In this document: in pieces, positions 16,509-24,553 of the stretch
Position numbering within the stretch: position 1 is the first letter of the stretch
Layout: every line of letters starts with the position of its first letter
Position numbers and translations under genes: made by a program
The notes under the pieces: model-generated
The model's database searches: none
Told to the model about the DNA's origin: nothing
Seen by the model: only the letters and a program-made list of their open reading frames with translations
DNA from: Polyangiaceae bacterium
GTDB lineage: Bacteria; Myxococcota_A; Polyangia; Polyangiales; Polyangiaceae
NCBI GenBank assembly: GCA_019637265.1
Contig: JAHBVY010000012.1
Location: 35,011-99,010, forward strand
Reading direction: 5' to 3'
DNA length: 64,000 nucleotides

Positions 16509-17879
16509 TCAGCGGTAGACGCCGATCTGTGAGGCGCCCGCGACGATCAGCGTGCCGTCATCGCGCAGCGTGCATTTGCTCACCGTGGCGCTGACGCCCT
16601 CGGGCGTGATGTTGGTGAAGCTCTGGCCGCCGTCCGTTGACTCGAACACCAAGCCCGAGTTGCTCCCGAGCGGCTGCCGCTCACCGACGACCACAATGCG
16701 TGAGCCGCGCGCGCACACGCCGCGGGCCCAGGTGTACTGATCCGGGTTGCCGTAGAGCACGGAGAGATCGTGCTCAGCGAAGTCGCTGGTCTGGGTCGGC
16801 GCGGGGCCGCTCACGTAGATGCGGCCGGTGTGGTGCGTGTGGTTGGCGCCCACCACGACGACGAGGCTGTCCGTCACGGCGATGCCCTCCATCTCCCCCG
16901 TGCCGCCCGCGGCGCGCGGCAGCTGGATGGCGAGCAGGTCGTAGGGGCTCGTGGGTGAGGCCTTGGGCACGAACACATAGGGCGGATCGCTGATGGTGCC
17001 GCCCGCGGCGTAGAACTTGTCACCATGGACCGTCAAATCGAGGATCTGCGTGGGGACGCCGCCGGTGACGGCTGGGTCAGCCGTGGTCCAGCTCGCCGCG
17101 CTAGCGGGCACGCTTGAATCCGCACGGAATAGCGCGTCGGTGCCGTTGAGGCTCTCCGCCAGGCCCGCGCCGCTGCTCAGCTGACGGAAGTTGCCCACGA
17201 TGAACTGACGCCCCACCTGGTTCACGGTGGTGAGGATGGCGCTGGTGACGGGCTCAGCGCCGCTCGTGTCGACGCGCAGAACGGTCTCGCTGCCCGCGCC
17301 CACCTCGGTGCCGGCGACGTACAAGGCGCCGTCAGGACCGCGCTCGATCGAGTTGACGCGGAAGGTGTCGAGCGTGCTTACACCCGTCGCCACCACCTTC
17401 TCCCAAGTCTGCCCGAGGTCTTGGCTGTGGTAGAGGCCGGTGCCCACCGCGCCGGTGCCGCAGCCGATGTAGAGCCCGCCGCCCGTGTCGTCGAGCAGGG
17501 CGTCGGTGCGGTTGATGCCTGGACAGGTGTGCGAACGAACCGTCCAAGAGGCCGCGGCGCCGCCGCCGGTACCCGCGGTGCCAGCTGCTCCGGCGCTGCC
17601 CGCGGCGCCACCGCTGCCTGCCGCGCCACCGCTGCCCGCCGCGCCCGCGCTACCCGCTGCTCCTGCGCTACCCGCCGCGCCGCCGCTGCCCGCCGCGCCG
17701 CCGCTACCTGCTGCTCCTGCGCTGCCCGCGGCGCCTGCTTGACCGCCCGTCCCGCCTTGGGCCCCGACGCCGCCAACGCCCGCGTCAGGGTCGTCGCTGC
17801 TGCTCGTCTGGGTGCACGCCAGGGCGCCCCACGCCACCGCGCCGCTCACGAGCGCCCAAGTGAAAACCGTTCGCTTCAT
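16509..17879 (-). CDS. Lipoprotein with Gly/Ala/Ser repeat stalk and BNR-like propeller
   Basis: A 456-aa protein. The start is set by GGAGG eight nt upstream of an ATG that begins a signal peptide with lipobox A-L-A-C (Cys22); an open frame extends to 17921. Residues ~35-110 are almost only Gly, Ala and Ser in short tandem repeats (GSGGAAGSAGAAG), a flexible stalk common in myxobacterial surface proteins. The remaining ~340 residues read like a beta-propeller: HSQDLGQTWEKV and STDGGQSFTNI are Asp-box (BNR/sialidase-type) motifs. No catalytic residues are evident. Divergent from the membrane protein gene at 18155. Confidence 0.78.
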   Translation of the reverse strand: MKRTVFTWALVSGAVAWGALACTQTSSSDDPDAGVGGVGAQGGTGGQAGAAGSAGAAGSGGAAGSGGAAGSAGAAGSAGAAGSGGAAGSGGAAGSAGAAGTAGTGGGAAASWTVRSHTCPGINRTDALLDDTGGGLYIGCGTGAVGTGLYHSQDLGQTWEKVVATGVSTLDTFRVNSIERGPDGALYVAGTEVGAGSETVLRVDTSGAEPVTSAILTTVNQVGRQFIVGNFRQLSSGAGLAESLNGTDALFRADSSVPASAASWTTADPAVTGGVPTQILDLTVHGDKFYAAGGTISDPPYVFVPKASPTSPYDLLAIQLPRAAGGTGEMEGIAVTDSLVVVVGANHTHHTGRIYVSGPAPTQTSDFAEHDLSVLYGNPDQYTWARGVCARGSRIVVVGERQPLGSNSGLVFESTDGGQSFTNITPEGVSATVSKCTLRDDGTLIVAGASQIGVYR

Positions 17880-17997
17880 CCTCATCACCTCCGTTGCCTC
17901 GCCAAACTCCCAATCCGTCAACTAAGCTGCCTTACGCTACCACGCGGTCGCGACAGCTCGCGTCGCCTGAAGGAGCCACGTGATGCGCCGCTTGGCC

Positions 17998-18071
17998 CCT
18001 TAAACTGTCCTTAAACTGTCCTTAAACTGTCCTTAAACTGTCCTTAAACTGTCCTTAAAGTTGCGCTTAAA
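17998..18071. repeat. Phased 11-bp tandem repeat array (CCTTAAACTGT)
   Basis: Five perfect consecutive copies of CCTTAAACTGT (17998-18052), then a partial copy to 18059 and a CTTAAA one turn further on (18066-18071). CTTAAA begins at 17999, 18010, 18021, 18032, 18043, 18054 and 18066, so sites fall about once per helical turn on one DNA face. The array is in the 275-bp gap between divergent genes, 83 bp before the start at 18155. Confidence 0.9.
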
Positions 18072-18154
18072 GCGCCCAAATACGCGTGATTTTGTGCGAT
18101 CTGCAGCGGTAATCTCCCGAGTCCTCCTCAAGTGACAGGCGCGGCGAGCTACTC

Positions 18155-19957
18155 ATGAGCGCACCCCTCCACGCAGGCAAAGTCAACCTCCGCGTCCTCG
18201 GCTGGGTGCTGGTGCTGAGCTGCGTGATGTTCGCGGGCGTGTCGTGGCTGATCGCCTGGACGCTCTACCGCGAGGGCCCACCGGATCGCTGCGAGGGCGG
18301 CGTCCTGAGGGCCACCACCCCGCCATCGCAGGATCCATTTGGCGATCCGATGGTCTTCGGCCACTTCCGGGTCGTCGCCGAAACCCAAGGCCAACGCATC
18401 ACGATGGCCCAGGGCGAGCTCGGCGTGCGCAGCGCGCGCATCGAGCTCGAGGCCGGGGGCATGCTCGACGTCACCTTCACGGACGCGGACACGGTGCTCC
18501 GCATGAAGACGGAGCAGCGTCACTTCAAGCGCCTTGAGGATGTCCCCCTGTTGCCCAGGAGCACCCCGAAGCACGTGGGCGCGGACCGCTACGAGGTACG
18601 CCTGAGGAAGCTCGCCGAGGGCGACCCACTGGTGCGGTGCCAGCGGAGCAAGCCCGATCGCCGCGGCGAGTATTACTTCGTGCGAACCACGCCCGCGGAG
18701 CGAGCCGCTGAGGGTGAGCTGGTTGCAAACATGGAGCGCACGGCGATGGTGGTGCTCACCATCGTGGGGCTCATCCTCTCACTCCTGGCTGGCGTGGGAG
18801 CCGCGCTGCTCCTGCGGCGGGCGCTGCGAGGAGCTGCCCAAGCGCCCGAAGCCCGCGCGCCCGTGCTCACCGGCGCAGCGCTTGAGGGGCCTGCCCTCGC
18901 TCTCACCCCGCTCGAGAGCTTGCCTGAGCCCTTCGCGTCCCAGGCCACGGCGCTGCGAGCCAGGCACGCCCCCCAAGATCACCGCGTGTTCTTCGGCGCC
19001 CCGGGCAGCATGACGCGCTACCTCCTGGCCATCGCCGCGCGGCTGCTCATCGGCACTAGTATGCTTACCTTACTTTTGCTGGCGACCGCGGTGGCGTGCT
19101 TCATCATCGGGTGGACCGAGCTGGCGCGGCTCGTCCTCGCGCTCGGCTTGTTCGGCCTGATCCCCATCGCGGCCCTGGCAGCTCAAGCCCTCTGGGTCCG
19201 ACATCGGGCACAGAGGCTGCGCGCCACGCCGAACGATCAGGCGATCGCCTTCGGCCCGGACGGCATCCTGGTGCTGATGCCCCACCTCGGGCGTCCTAAG
19301 CTCAGCGTGATCCCCTACCGGGATACGCTCGCAGCGCGCCTGGTCGCGCCCAACTCCGTCACCTGGGTGTTGGCCTGGGGCAGCTCCTTGCTCTCGAGCG
19401 TCGCCCCACGTGACCTCGACACCGAGGCGCCGCTCATCTTACAGGAGCTGAGGCTCGCGCACCGCGCCTTGGAGCTGGGGCAACGCGTTACGTCAGCTAA
19501 CCTAACCAACCTCGCCCAGCGTGAAGCAGCTCCGTGGCGCGCCGCCTGCAGCACGGCAGAGTCGCTGGCGACCCTCGCGGAGCGCAGCCCTCACGACGCG
19601 CCCCTTGGGGTGTGGATCCTCCCCTGGTCACGCCCACCTGTGTGCGCGGCGAACCAGCTGGCGCTCGGGCTGGCGCTGATGCTGCCCCTCGTCACCTTGC
19701 TGCCCGGGCTGATCTTCTGCTTGGTCATTCTGTATAGCCGCGGCCGCCGCGGCGCACACCGGCTGGTGCTGCTGCCCGACGCGCTCCTCATCTGTCAGGG
19801 CACCCAGCGCTTGGTTCCCTATCAAATCATCCAGCGGCTCGAGCCACAGGGTGACGCCATGCGGCTTCACACCACATCAGGTATACTGACGGTTGACGCG
19901 GGGTACCGGCTGACGCGCAGCGCGCTCGAGCGGGCCGCGGGGCGCGCGTTCGGGTGA
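18155..19957 (+). CDS. Multi-pass membrane protein of unknown function
   Basis: A 600-aa protein with a membrane helix at ~15-37, an extracytoplasmic beta-rich domain of ~160 residues, and a helix at ~195-220. Two more helices lie near 290-345, followed by a soluble domain containing AIAFGPDGILVLMPHLGRP. A last helix is near 505-530, then a short domain ending in a strand-rich segment. The GPDGILVLMP strand pattern recalls the soluble segment of the two zinc-ribbon membrane proteins upstream, but it has no ribbons. I recognise no family. The 11-bp repeat array lies directly upstream and may control it. Confidence 0.7.
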   Translation: MSAPLHAGKVNLRVLGWVLVLSCVMFAGVSWLIAWTLYREGPPDRCEGGVLRATTPPSQDPFGDPMVFGHFRVVAETQGQRITMAQGELGVRSARIELEAGGMLDVTFTDADTVLRMKTEQRHFKRLEDVPLLPRSTPKHVGADRYEVRLRKLAEGDPLVRCQRSKPDRRGEYYFVRTTPAERAAEGELVANMERTAMVVLTIVGLILSLLAGVGAALLLRRALRGAAQAPEARAPVLTGAALEGPALALTPLESLPEPFASQATALRARHAPQDHRVFFGAPGSMTRYLLAIAARLLIGTSMLTLLLLATAVACFIIGWTELARLVLALGLFGLIPIAALAAQALWVRHRAQRLRATPNDQAIAFGPDGILVLMPHLGRPKLSVIPYRDTLAARLVAPNSVTWVLAWGSSLLSSVAPRDLDTEAPLILQELRLAHRALELGQRVTSANLTNLAQREAAPWRAACSTAESLATLAERSPHDAPLGVWILPWSRPPVCAANQLALGLALMLPLVTLLPGLIFCLVILYSRGRRGAHRLVLLPDALLICQGTQRLVPYQIIQRLEPQGDAMRLHTTSGILTVDAGYRLTRSALERAAGRAFG

Positions 19958-20047
19958 AGCGAGCGCGCTGAGACTGTGAGGTCCAAGTACAGGCAGCGAT
20001 GATGGCGAGCCGTGAGCCATACCGCGGGTGAGCGCCGCCTACGCGAC

Positions 20048-20314
20048 GTGCTAGCCTCAGCGCCATGGATCGCCTGCGCGATGATGATCTCCGCCGGGCG
20101 CGGGCCACGCCGCCCGCCGTGAAGCTTCAGCACGCGCTCGAGGCCATGGCGGCGGGGATTCGGCTCAAGCGCACCTCCCTTCGGCACGAGCATCCACACA
20201 CCTCGGACGACGAGGTCGAGGCCATGCTCCGGTCTTGGCTGCAGCAGGATGAGTGACGTATCAGCTCCAGAGCGAGCACTAGCAAGCATTGCTAACGAGC
20301 TGACCTCACGCGGT
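20048..20314 (+). repeat. 267-bp direct repeat, intact-locus copy
   Basis: Partner of 5697-5963, equal length and no indels. It includes the leader GTGCTAGCCTC, the 63-aa gene and the 5' end of the nucleotidyltransferase gene. This copy continues into a complete gene, so it is the likely parent type. Confidence 0.92.
20065..20256 (+). CDS. 63-aa partner protein of the nucleotidyltransferase
   Basis: A small, highly charged helical protein with GIRLKRTSLRHEHPHTSDDE followed by VEAMLRSWL. The start is fixed by its near-identical copy at 5714. Its last 8 bp overlap the nucleotidyltransferase start (ATGAGTGA), so the two are translationally coupled. Coupling of a tiny gene to an AbiEii-like nucleotidyltransferase suggests an antitoxin or subunit role, but no DNA-binding motif is obvious. 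Function is inferred from context only. Confidence 0.8.
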   Translation: MDRLRDDDLRRARATPPAVKLQHALEAMAAGIRLKRTSLRHEHPHTSDDEVEAMLRSWLQQDE

Positions 20315-20842
20315 CGACAGTTCGCGCTCGTGGGCGGTCTCGCGGTCTCCGTTCGCGCCGAGGTTCGCTTCACGCGTGACGTCGACATCGCCGTTCTGGT
20401 GAGCTCAGACGCCGACGCAGAGATGCTCGTCCGCGACCTTCCAGGATACCGACCCATCGCCGTCGTCGAGCACGACGCCCTGCATCGACTTTCGACTGTG
20501 AGGCTCGAGAGCCCCGAAGGCGTGGTCGTCGACCTGCTGTTCGCCAGCACAGGGCTCGAGCAGGAGATCGTGTCGCGAGCCGAACCGATGGAGCTTCCTC
20601 ATGTGGGCACGCTACGCGTTGCTCGCGGTGAAGAGCTCCTCGCGATGAAGATCCTCTCGATGCGGGAGTCACGGCTCAAGGACCGAATCGACGCAGAGCA
20701 GCTGCTCGCGGTCGGTGGCGTCGACCTCGAAGTCGTGCGCGCGGACCTCGCGTTGATTCGCGCACGCGGCTTTAGCCGAGGGGAGGATCTGGAGGGTAAG
20801 CTAGCGAGCGTGGTCAAGGCCGTGGCCAGGCGCGATGAGTAG
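20249..20842 (+). CDS. AbiEii-like nucleotidyltransferase (candidate toxin)
   Basis: A 197-aa protein of the pol-beta nucleotidyltransferase fold: the Gly pair G29-G30 in LVGGLAV, catalytic D44 and D46 in FTRDVDIAV, and third acid D95 in VVVDLLFAS. The C-terminal KILSMRESRLKDRID fits the K...R..KD..D signature of AbiEii/MNT-like proteins. All catalytic positions look intact. AbiEii toxins modify nucleic acid acceptors and block growth; the substrate here is unknown. Coupled to the 63-aa gene. The stop is only 6 bp from the stop of a convergent AbiEi-like gene. Confidence 0.82.
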   Translation: MSDVSAPERALASIANELTSRGRQFALVGGLAVSVRAEVRFTRDVDIAVLVSSDADAEMLVRDLPGYRPIAVVEHDALHRLSTVRLESPEGVVVDLLFASTGLEQEIVSRAEPMELPHVGTLRVARGEELLAMKILSMRESRLKDRIDAEQLLAVGGVDLEVVRADLALIRARGFSRGEDLEGKLASVVKAVARRDE

Positions 20843-20848
20843 TCAACC

Positions 20849-21910
20849 TCACGCGCCACGCTGCTCCCCCTTCCCCCAGGTCTCCATGAGCGCCTGAGCT
20901 TCCTCTGGGCCGCGCCCGGGGCTCGAGAGTAGATCGACGATGGCCTGAGCGGCGGACACGGTGACGATGTCTACCTCGCTGTCTTGAACAGCCCGGCGGC
21001 GTCCGTCGCCCTCGAACAGTAGGGTCCGTTGGCGCGTTCGCTCGAACACGACCTCATCATACGGGCGCAGCAGCCACACGTTCGCGCCCGCTTCGGCGGG
21101 CACGAGGTCCAGCGAGCGCGCGGCCTCCTCAGGATCGTCCACGTAGAGCATCGCGATCCGCGTCGGGGCGATGCCGGGCCCAGCCGTGGACCCCGTCGCC
21201 GCGTAGCGCGGGAGCCCGCCGAGCTTCCGCCACAAGGCGGGCAGCCCACGAGGCTCGAGCACCTGGTGCAGCTCATTGGATTTAGTCAGTGTATAGTCCT
21301 TTGACCACCGTGAGAGCAATGCCAAGGCATCGACCGCCAAGACCCGCTTCCTCTGGTCGCGAGTGACCAGCGCCTCGGCCTCCAAGAAGCTCACGACGCG
21401 GGACACGGTCCCGAGGGGCGTGCTCGCAGCGGCCGCCAGCTCACGCACGCCCTTCGGGAGCTCGAGCTCGACGAGCGCTCGGACCACGCGCCCTGCCGCG
21501 GCACCTCTCAAGCTGTGGAGCGGACGGGGGACTCGCTCTGGATCCTGACTAGATCCCACACCCTCGATGAAGACGGCTGGACGGCTCACCACCACCCGAA
21601 CGTTGCCCGTCGCATCCGCGTAGCTCGCCCCTCCCTGCGCCAGCAGCTCGCGGACACGCTCACTCAGGTAGGGCGCCACCACCATCACCGGCTGCTTCAC
21701 GCGACCGAGGAGCGCGGGCACATCGCGCGGAACCAATCCCTTACGAACGATGAGCGGGAGGCGAACGCTACGACGGTCCGGCCCAACGAGCCCCAACGTC
21801 GCGTCCGCGCGCTCCAGGCTCCACCCAGGCGGAAACCGCCGCCGCAAGCCTTCCAAGACCTGCCGCGTAGACGTTCCGCTAGTTGAGGCGTTCCGCATGC
21901 CGTGGAACAT
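20849..21910 (-). CDS. AbiEi-like HTH protein (candidate antitoxin/regulator)
   Basis: A 353-aa protein. The N-terminal half has APYLSERVRELLAQGGASYA followed by DATGNVRVVV, a pattern I associate with proteins annotated as type IV AbiEi-family antitoxins. A winged helix-turn-helix follows near residues 150-190 (GVRELAAAASTPLGTVSRVV). The C-terminal ~150 residues hold LPRYAATGSTAG and an ADP-like MLYVDDPEEA segment of unknown role. AbiEi proteins repress their operon and neutralise AbiEii. Here the gene is convergent with the nucleotidyltransferase rather than upstream of it, which is unusual. A 14-bp palindrome overlaps the start. An ATG at 21898 is an alternative. Confidence 0.7.
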   Translation of the reverse strand: MFHGMRNASTSGTSTRQVLEGLRRRFPPGWSLERADATLGLVGPDRRSVRLPLIVRKGLVPRDVPALLGRVKQPVMVVAPYLSERVRELLAQGGASYADATGNVRVVVSRPAVFIEGVGSSQDPERVPRPLHSLRGAAAGRVVRALVELELPKGVRELAAAASTPLGTVSRVVSFLEAEALVTRDQRKRVLAVDALALLSRWSKDYTLTKSNELHQVLEPRGLPALWRKLGGLPRYAATGSTAGPGIAPTRIAMLYVDDPEEAARSLDLVPAEAGANVWLLRPYDEVVFERTRQRTLLFEGDGRRRAVQDSEVDIVTVSAAQAIVDLLSSPGRGPEEAQALMETWGKGEQRGA

Positions 21911-21921
21911 AGAATTCTATG
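21908..21921. promoter_or_regulatory. 14-bp perfect palindrome at the AbiEi-like gene start
   Basis: CATAGAATTCTATG is exactly self-complementary and includes the ATG at 21910. GTTCC/GGAAC elements flank it. Position and symmetry fit an operator for autoregulation by the HTH protein. Confidence 0.6.
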
Positions 21922-22084
21922 GAACGCCCGCAAGGGCTTGGTGGTGGGCCTGGCAGCGTCTTGCCTCGCTGGGGTGTTGGATCGGGGGGTTCGCGTCCGT
22001 CTCATGGCGCCGCGCGGCACCACGGGCTGACGCGTGTCTCACCGCTCTCGACAGGGTCGTCGCGTGCCACTCAGCGCGCGCAGC

Positions 22085-22107
22085 GCGGTGCCGTCAAACC
22101 CCCAAAA
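22085..22107 (+). repeat. Dispersed short repeat, GCGGTGCCGTCAAACCCCCA type
   Basis: One-base variant of the core found at 3262, 36454, 47559 and, inverted, 57747. It lies in the 304-bp gap before the one-pass membrane protein gene. Apart from this repeat and the palindrome at its left end, that gap holds nothing I recognise. Confidence 0.65.
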
Positions 22108-22214
22108 TCCCCTTGAAATGCAGCGAATCGACGCCTCTTCGCCGCGGAGGGTGCGCAGCGTGGGTTCATCTCGTATCCTTGCGCAGCGGGGCGCGGCGCC
22201 CCAAGAGGAACACC

Positions 22215-22679
22215 ATGTCTGATCATCAGCCCAGCCCCGCAGAAGACGCCGAGGACGCCATCCCCGTGAAGGGCATCAAGCCGCTCTACCTCGGTATCGG
22301 AGCCGGGGTGGCGCTGCTCGCCGTGATTGGCCTCGTACTGAGCAGCGTCGTCGGCGGTAACAAGCTGCCGGAGGATCGCACGCCCGCGGGGGTCGCGGTG
22401 GCGCCGGCGGACACCAGCAAGATGACGCCCGAGGAGCTGAAGGCGCACCTCGAGATGACGCGCAAGGCGATCCAGGTGACCGACGCGGAAGAGGCGCAGG
22501 CCAAGGCGCGCGCCGCCGCCGCGAAGAAGGCAGCGGAAGAGGCGCAGGCCGAGGCGGACGCGCCGAAGAAGACGGGTGGTGGCGCAGCTGGCCCGGCGCC
22601 CAAACCCGGCCCGGCTCCAGGGAAGCAGGCCGCGAAGCTGGACGACATCGCCGCCGAGATCACCGGCACCTTGAAGTAG
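22215..22679 (+). CDS. Small one-pass membrane protein with Ala/Lys/Glu helix
   Basis: A 154-aa protein. A short acidic cytoplasmic N-terminus precedes one membrane helix (about 24-47, PLYLGIGAGVALLAVIGLVL). A Thr/Pro linker follows, then a strongly helical Ala/Lys/Glu segment (EEAQAKARAAAAKKAAEEAQ) and a Gly/Pro-rich region. A short C-terminal helix (KLDDIAAEITGTLK) ends it. AGAGGA about 6 nt upstream supports the ATG. The layout suits a periplasmic stalk or coiled-coil anchor, but I know no family. It is bracketed by inverted C5/A-type motifs at 22085 and 22812. Confidence 0.75.
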   Translation: MSDHQPSPAEDAEDAIPVKGIKPLYLGIGAGVALLAVIGLVLSSVVGGNKLPEDRTPAGVAVAPADTSKMTPEELKAHLEMTRKAIQVTDAEEAQAKARAAAAKKAAEEAQAEADAPKKTGGGAAGPAPKPGPAPGKQAAKLDDIAAEITGTLK

Positions 22680-22786
22680 CGGGCGCGTCGTGTGTGGCGC
22701 TCCTGCGGCGGCGCATCCGCGGAGGCGTGGTCAGCCTAGCAGACAGATAGCCGACCTGACGGATCGCAGCCTAGTGACCGCGACGC

Positions 22787-22811
22787 GGCGCCCTACGTAG
22801 CGAAGGGCGCC
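22787..22811. terminator. 8-bp stem hairpin between convergent genes
   Basis: GGCGCCCT and AGGGCGCC pair perfectly around a 9-nt loop in the gap between the convergent genes ending at 22679 and 22876. The GGGTTTGGGGGTTTG motif follows directly. No T-tract follows, so termination is plausible rather than certain. Confidence 0.5.
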
Positions 22812-22830
22812 GGGTTTGGGGGTTTGCCTG
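22812..22830 (-). repeat. GGGTTTGGGGGTTTGCCTG motif
   Basis: Identical to 1064-1082 and close to 2524-2540. As at those sites it lies just 3' of a minus-strand gene, abutting a hairpin here. Confidence 0.6.
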
Positions 22831-22875
22831 CACCTCGCTGGGCGGCAGCGAGATAGTCAGTCTAGCGAACCAATA

Positions 22876-24459
22876 TCAAGGCGTGCAGCTCGCGCCCGTC
22901 TTCACGCGCGCTTGGTGGAGCTCGGTGCTGCCGGGGCCACTGAACCAGCTCCAGACCACGTCGCCGTTTTTATCCGTGCGGAATGGGTCGTCGCGGCGAC
23001 CCCAGCCCACCACGTGGCTCACGTCCTCCGCCGGCGCCAACCACTCGCCGTTCGGGCTCACGCGCCCGAGCCAGTAAGTGTAGGGCGAGCCGGGCACCGC
23101 GTAGCCCACCAGGTACTCCTCCGCGGCGCCGCCCGAAGGCTGCCACCTGGCGATGGTCGCGTCCGCCTCATCCACGCCGGGCGTGCTCGTGAGCCACACC
23201 ACCGGCGAGGACTCGAGTGAGCCGCCGATACTGGCGAAGCCGATGTCTTGGTTCATGGTGGTGCGGTCGTAAGACTGCTGCCCGAGCGTGAGCGGCGCCT
23301 GGTGCGCGTTGAACACCAGCTTGAAGCCCGCGGGCGCCAACGCCGCGCCGCCGAGCTCCCCCGCCACGCTGCCGTTGCAGCCCGCGTTCACGTCCATCAC
23401 CTTCGAGGTGCGGTGGTTCAGGTAGATGCCGCCCTGAGAGTTGGTGGCGAAGCTGCCATTCGTGCCGGGGTAGCAGTCGGTCACGCACGCTGGCATGAAT
23501 TGCTGACCCGCTGGGTTGTAGCGAAGCAGGTTGCTCATCGAGTGTGAGCACCCCCAGCCCCAACCGGTGCTCTCCGCGCCCGTCGCCGCGTCCACCCACT
23601 TCAGGGTGTCGCCCTCGTGCCCGTCATTTGAATGCACATGGTAATAGGCGCCGTAGCGGCCGTTCCCGTACTCGAGCCGGCTCTCACCGATGCCGAAGTC
23701 GGTGGGCTTGTTGTCGGAGTTGGTCAGCTCGGTGATCGGGCTCAGCGCGGCGCCCGCAGCGCCGTAGCGGTGCACGTAGATGCGCTGCGCGCTCGAGTCC
23801 CACAGTAGGGCGGCGTACGAACCATCAGGCGCCGCCGCCAAGCCACGACAGACGCGCGACGCATGCAGCTCCTGCTCGGAGACGCGCGCCCCCTCGTGGC
23901 TCACCTCCACCAGCCGCGCGCCACCGCCTTGCGCCGTGTAACAAACCAGGGTGCTGCAATCGCCGCGCGGCACCGTGAACACGGGCGCCACGTGGAGCGA
24001 GCCGCGCCCCCAGATCCGCCAGTTGCTCACGCCGCCCGCCACGCCCTGACCGACGCCCACCGTGCTCACCTCGATGCGATCCGTCAGGTTCTGCGGCGCA
24101 CCGCCGCTGCCGCCTGAAGCACCATTGCCGCCGGATGCGCCCGTCGCGCCGCTGCCCCCCGCGCCGCTGCCCGCATCACCGCCTGACGCACCATCGCCAC
24201 CCGAAGCGCCACTGCCGCTCGATGCTCCATTGCCCCCCGACGCACCGCTGCCCGCGTCCCCACCGCTGCCGCCGAACAACCCCGCGTCCCCCAGGTGACC
24301 ACCACCGGAGTCACTCCCGCAGCCCAGTGAGAGCACCGCACCGCAGCCCAGCGCGAGCACGCCCGCCTGGAGCGAACGCCTGCGCCGAGCGGCGCTCCAT
24401 GGGTCGCGCTCGCCCTCGAGCTGCGCGGTCCGAACGTTGCTTAGGCCACGTGCGTTCAT
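22876..24459 (-). CDS. Secreted lipoprotein with Gly/Ser/Asp stalk
   Basis: A 527-aa protein. The ATG at 24459 has GAGGAG five nt upstream; the frame is open to 24564. A basic leader (ARRRRSLQAG) precedes the hydrophobic core and lipobox L-S-L-G-C (Cys47). Residues ~55-125 are tandem Gly/Ala/Ser/Asn/Asp repeats. The remaining ~390 residues are beta-rich with several Cys pairs and short repeats like YVHRYGAAG and DGSYAALLW, suggesting a propeller. I recognise no active site. Similar in design to the lipoprotein at 16509-17879. Confidence 0.78.
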   Translation of the reverse strand: MNARGLSNVRTAQLEGERDPWSAARRRRSLQAGVLALGCGAVLSLGCGSDSGGGHLGDAGLFGGSGGDAGSGASGGNGASSGSGASGGDGASGGDAGSGAGGSGATGASGGNGASGGSGGAPQNLTDRIEVSTVGVGQGVAGGVSNWRIWGRGSLHVAPVFTVPRGDCSTLVCYTAQGGGARLVEVSHEGARVSEQELHASRVCRGLAAAPDGSYAALLWDSSAQRIYVHRYGAAGAALSPITELTNSDNKPTDFGIGESRLEYGNGRYGAYYHVHSNDGHEGDTLKWVDAATGAESTGWGWGCSHSMSNLLRYNPAGQQFMPACVTDCYPGTNGSFATNSQGGIYLNHRTSKVMDVNAGCNGSVAGELGGAALAPAGFKLVFNAHQAPLTLGQQSYDRTTMNQDIGFASIGGSLESSPVVWLTSTPGVDEADATIARWQPSGGAAEEYLVGYAVPGSPYTYWLGRVSPNGEWLAPAEDVSHVVGWGRRDDPFRTDKNGDVVWSWFSGPGSTELHQARVKTGASCTP

Positions 24460-24553
24460 ACCATCTCCTCGGTTCGGGTCCCTGAGCGCTCGAGGATACC
24501 TCACCCGCCGCGCTGACGTCTCGGCCACTGTGCTAGCCTCGTGCCAAGACGCG

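Noticed and set aside
17485..17742. Plus-strand frame encoding Pro/Ala/Leu repeats
   Set aside because: Antisense shadow of the Gly/Ala/Ser stalk of the lipoprotein gene.
17998..18059. Replication-origin iterons
   Set aside because: No DnaA boxes, replication gene or AT-rich unwinding region nearby; a regulatory array fits better.
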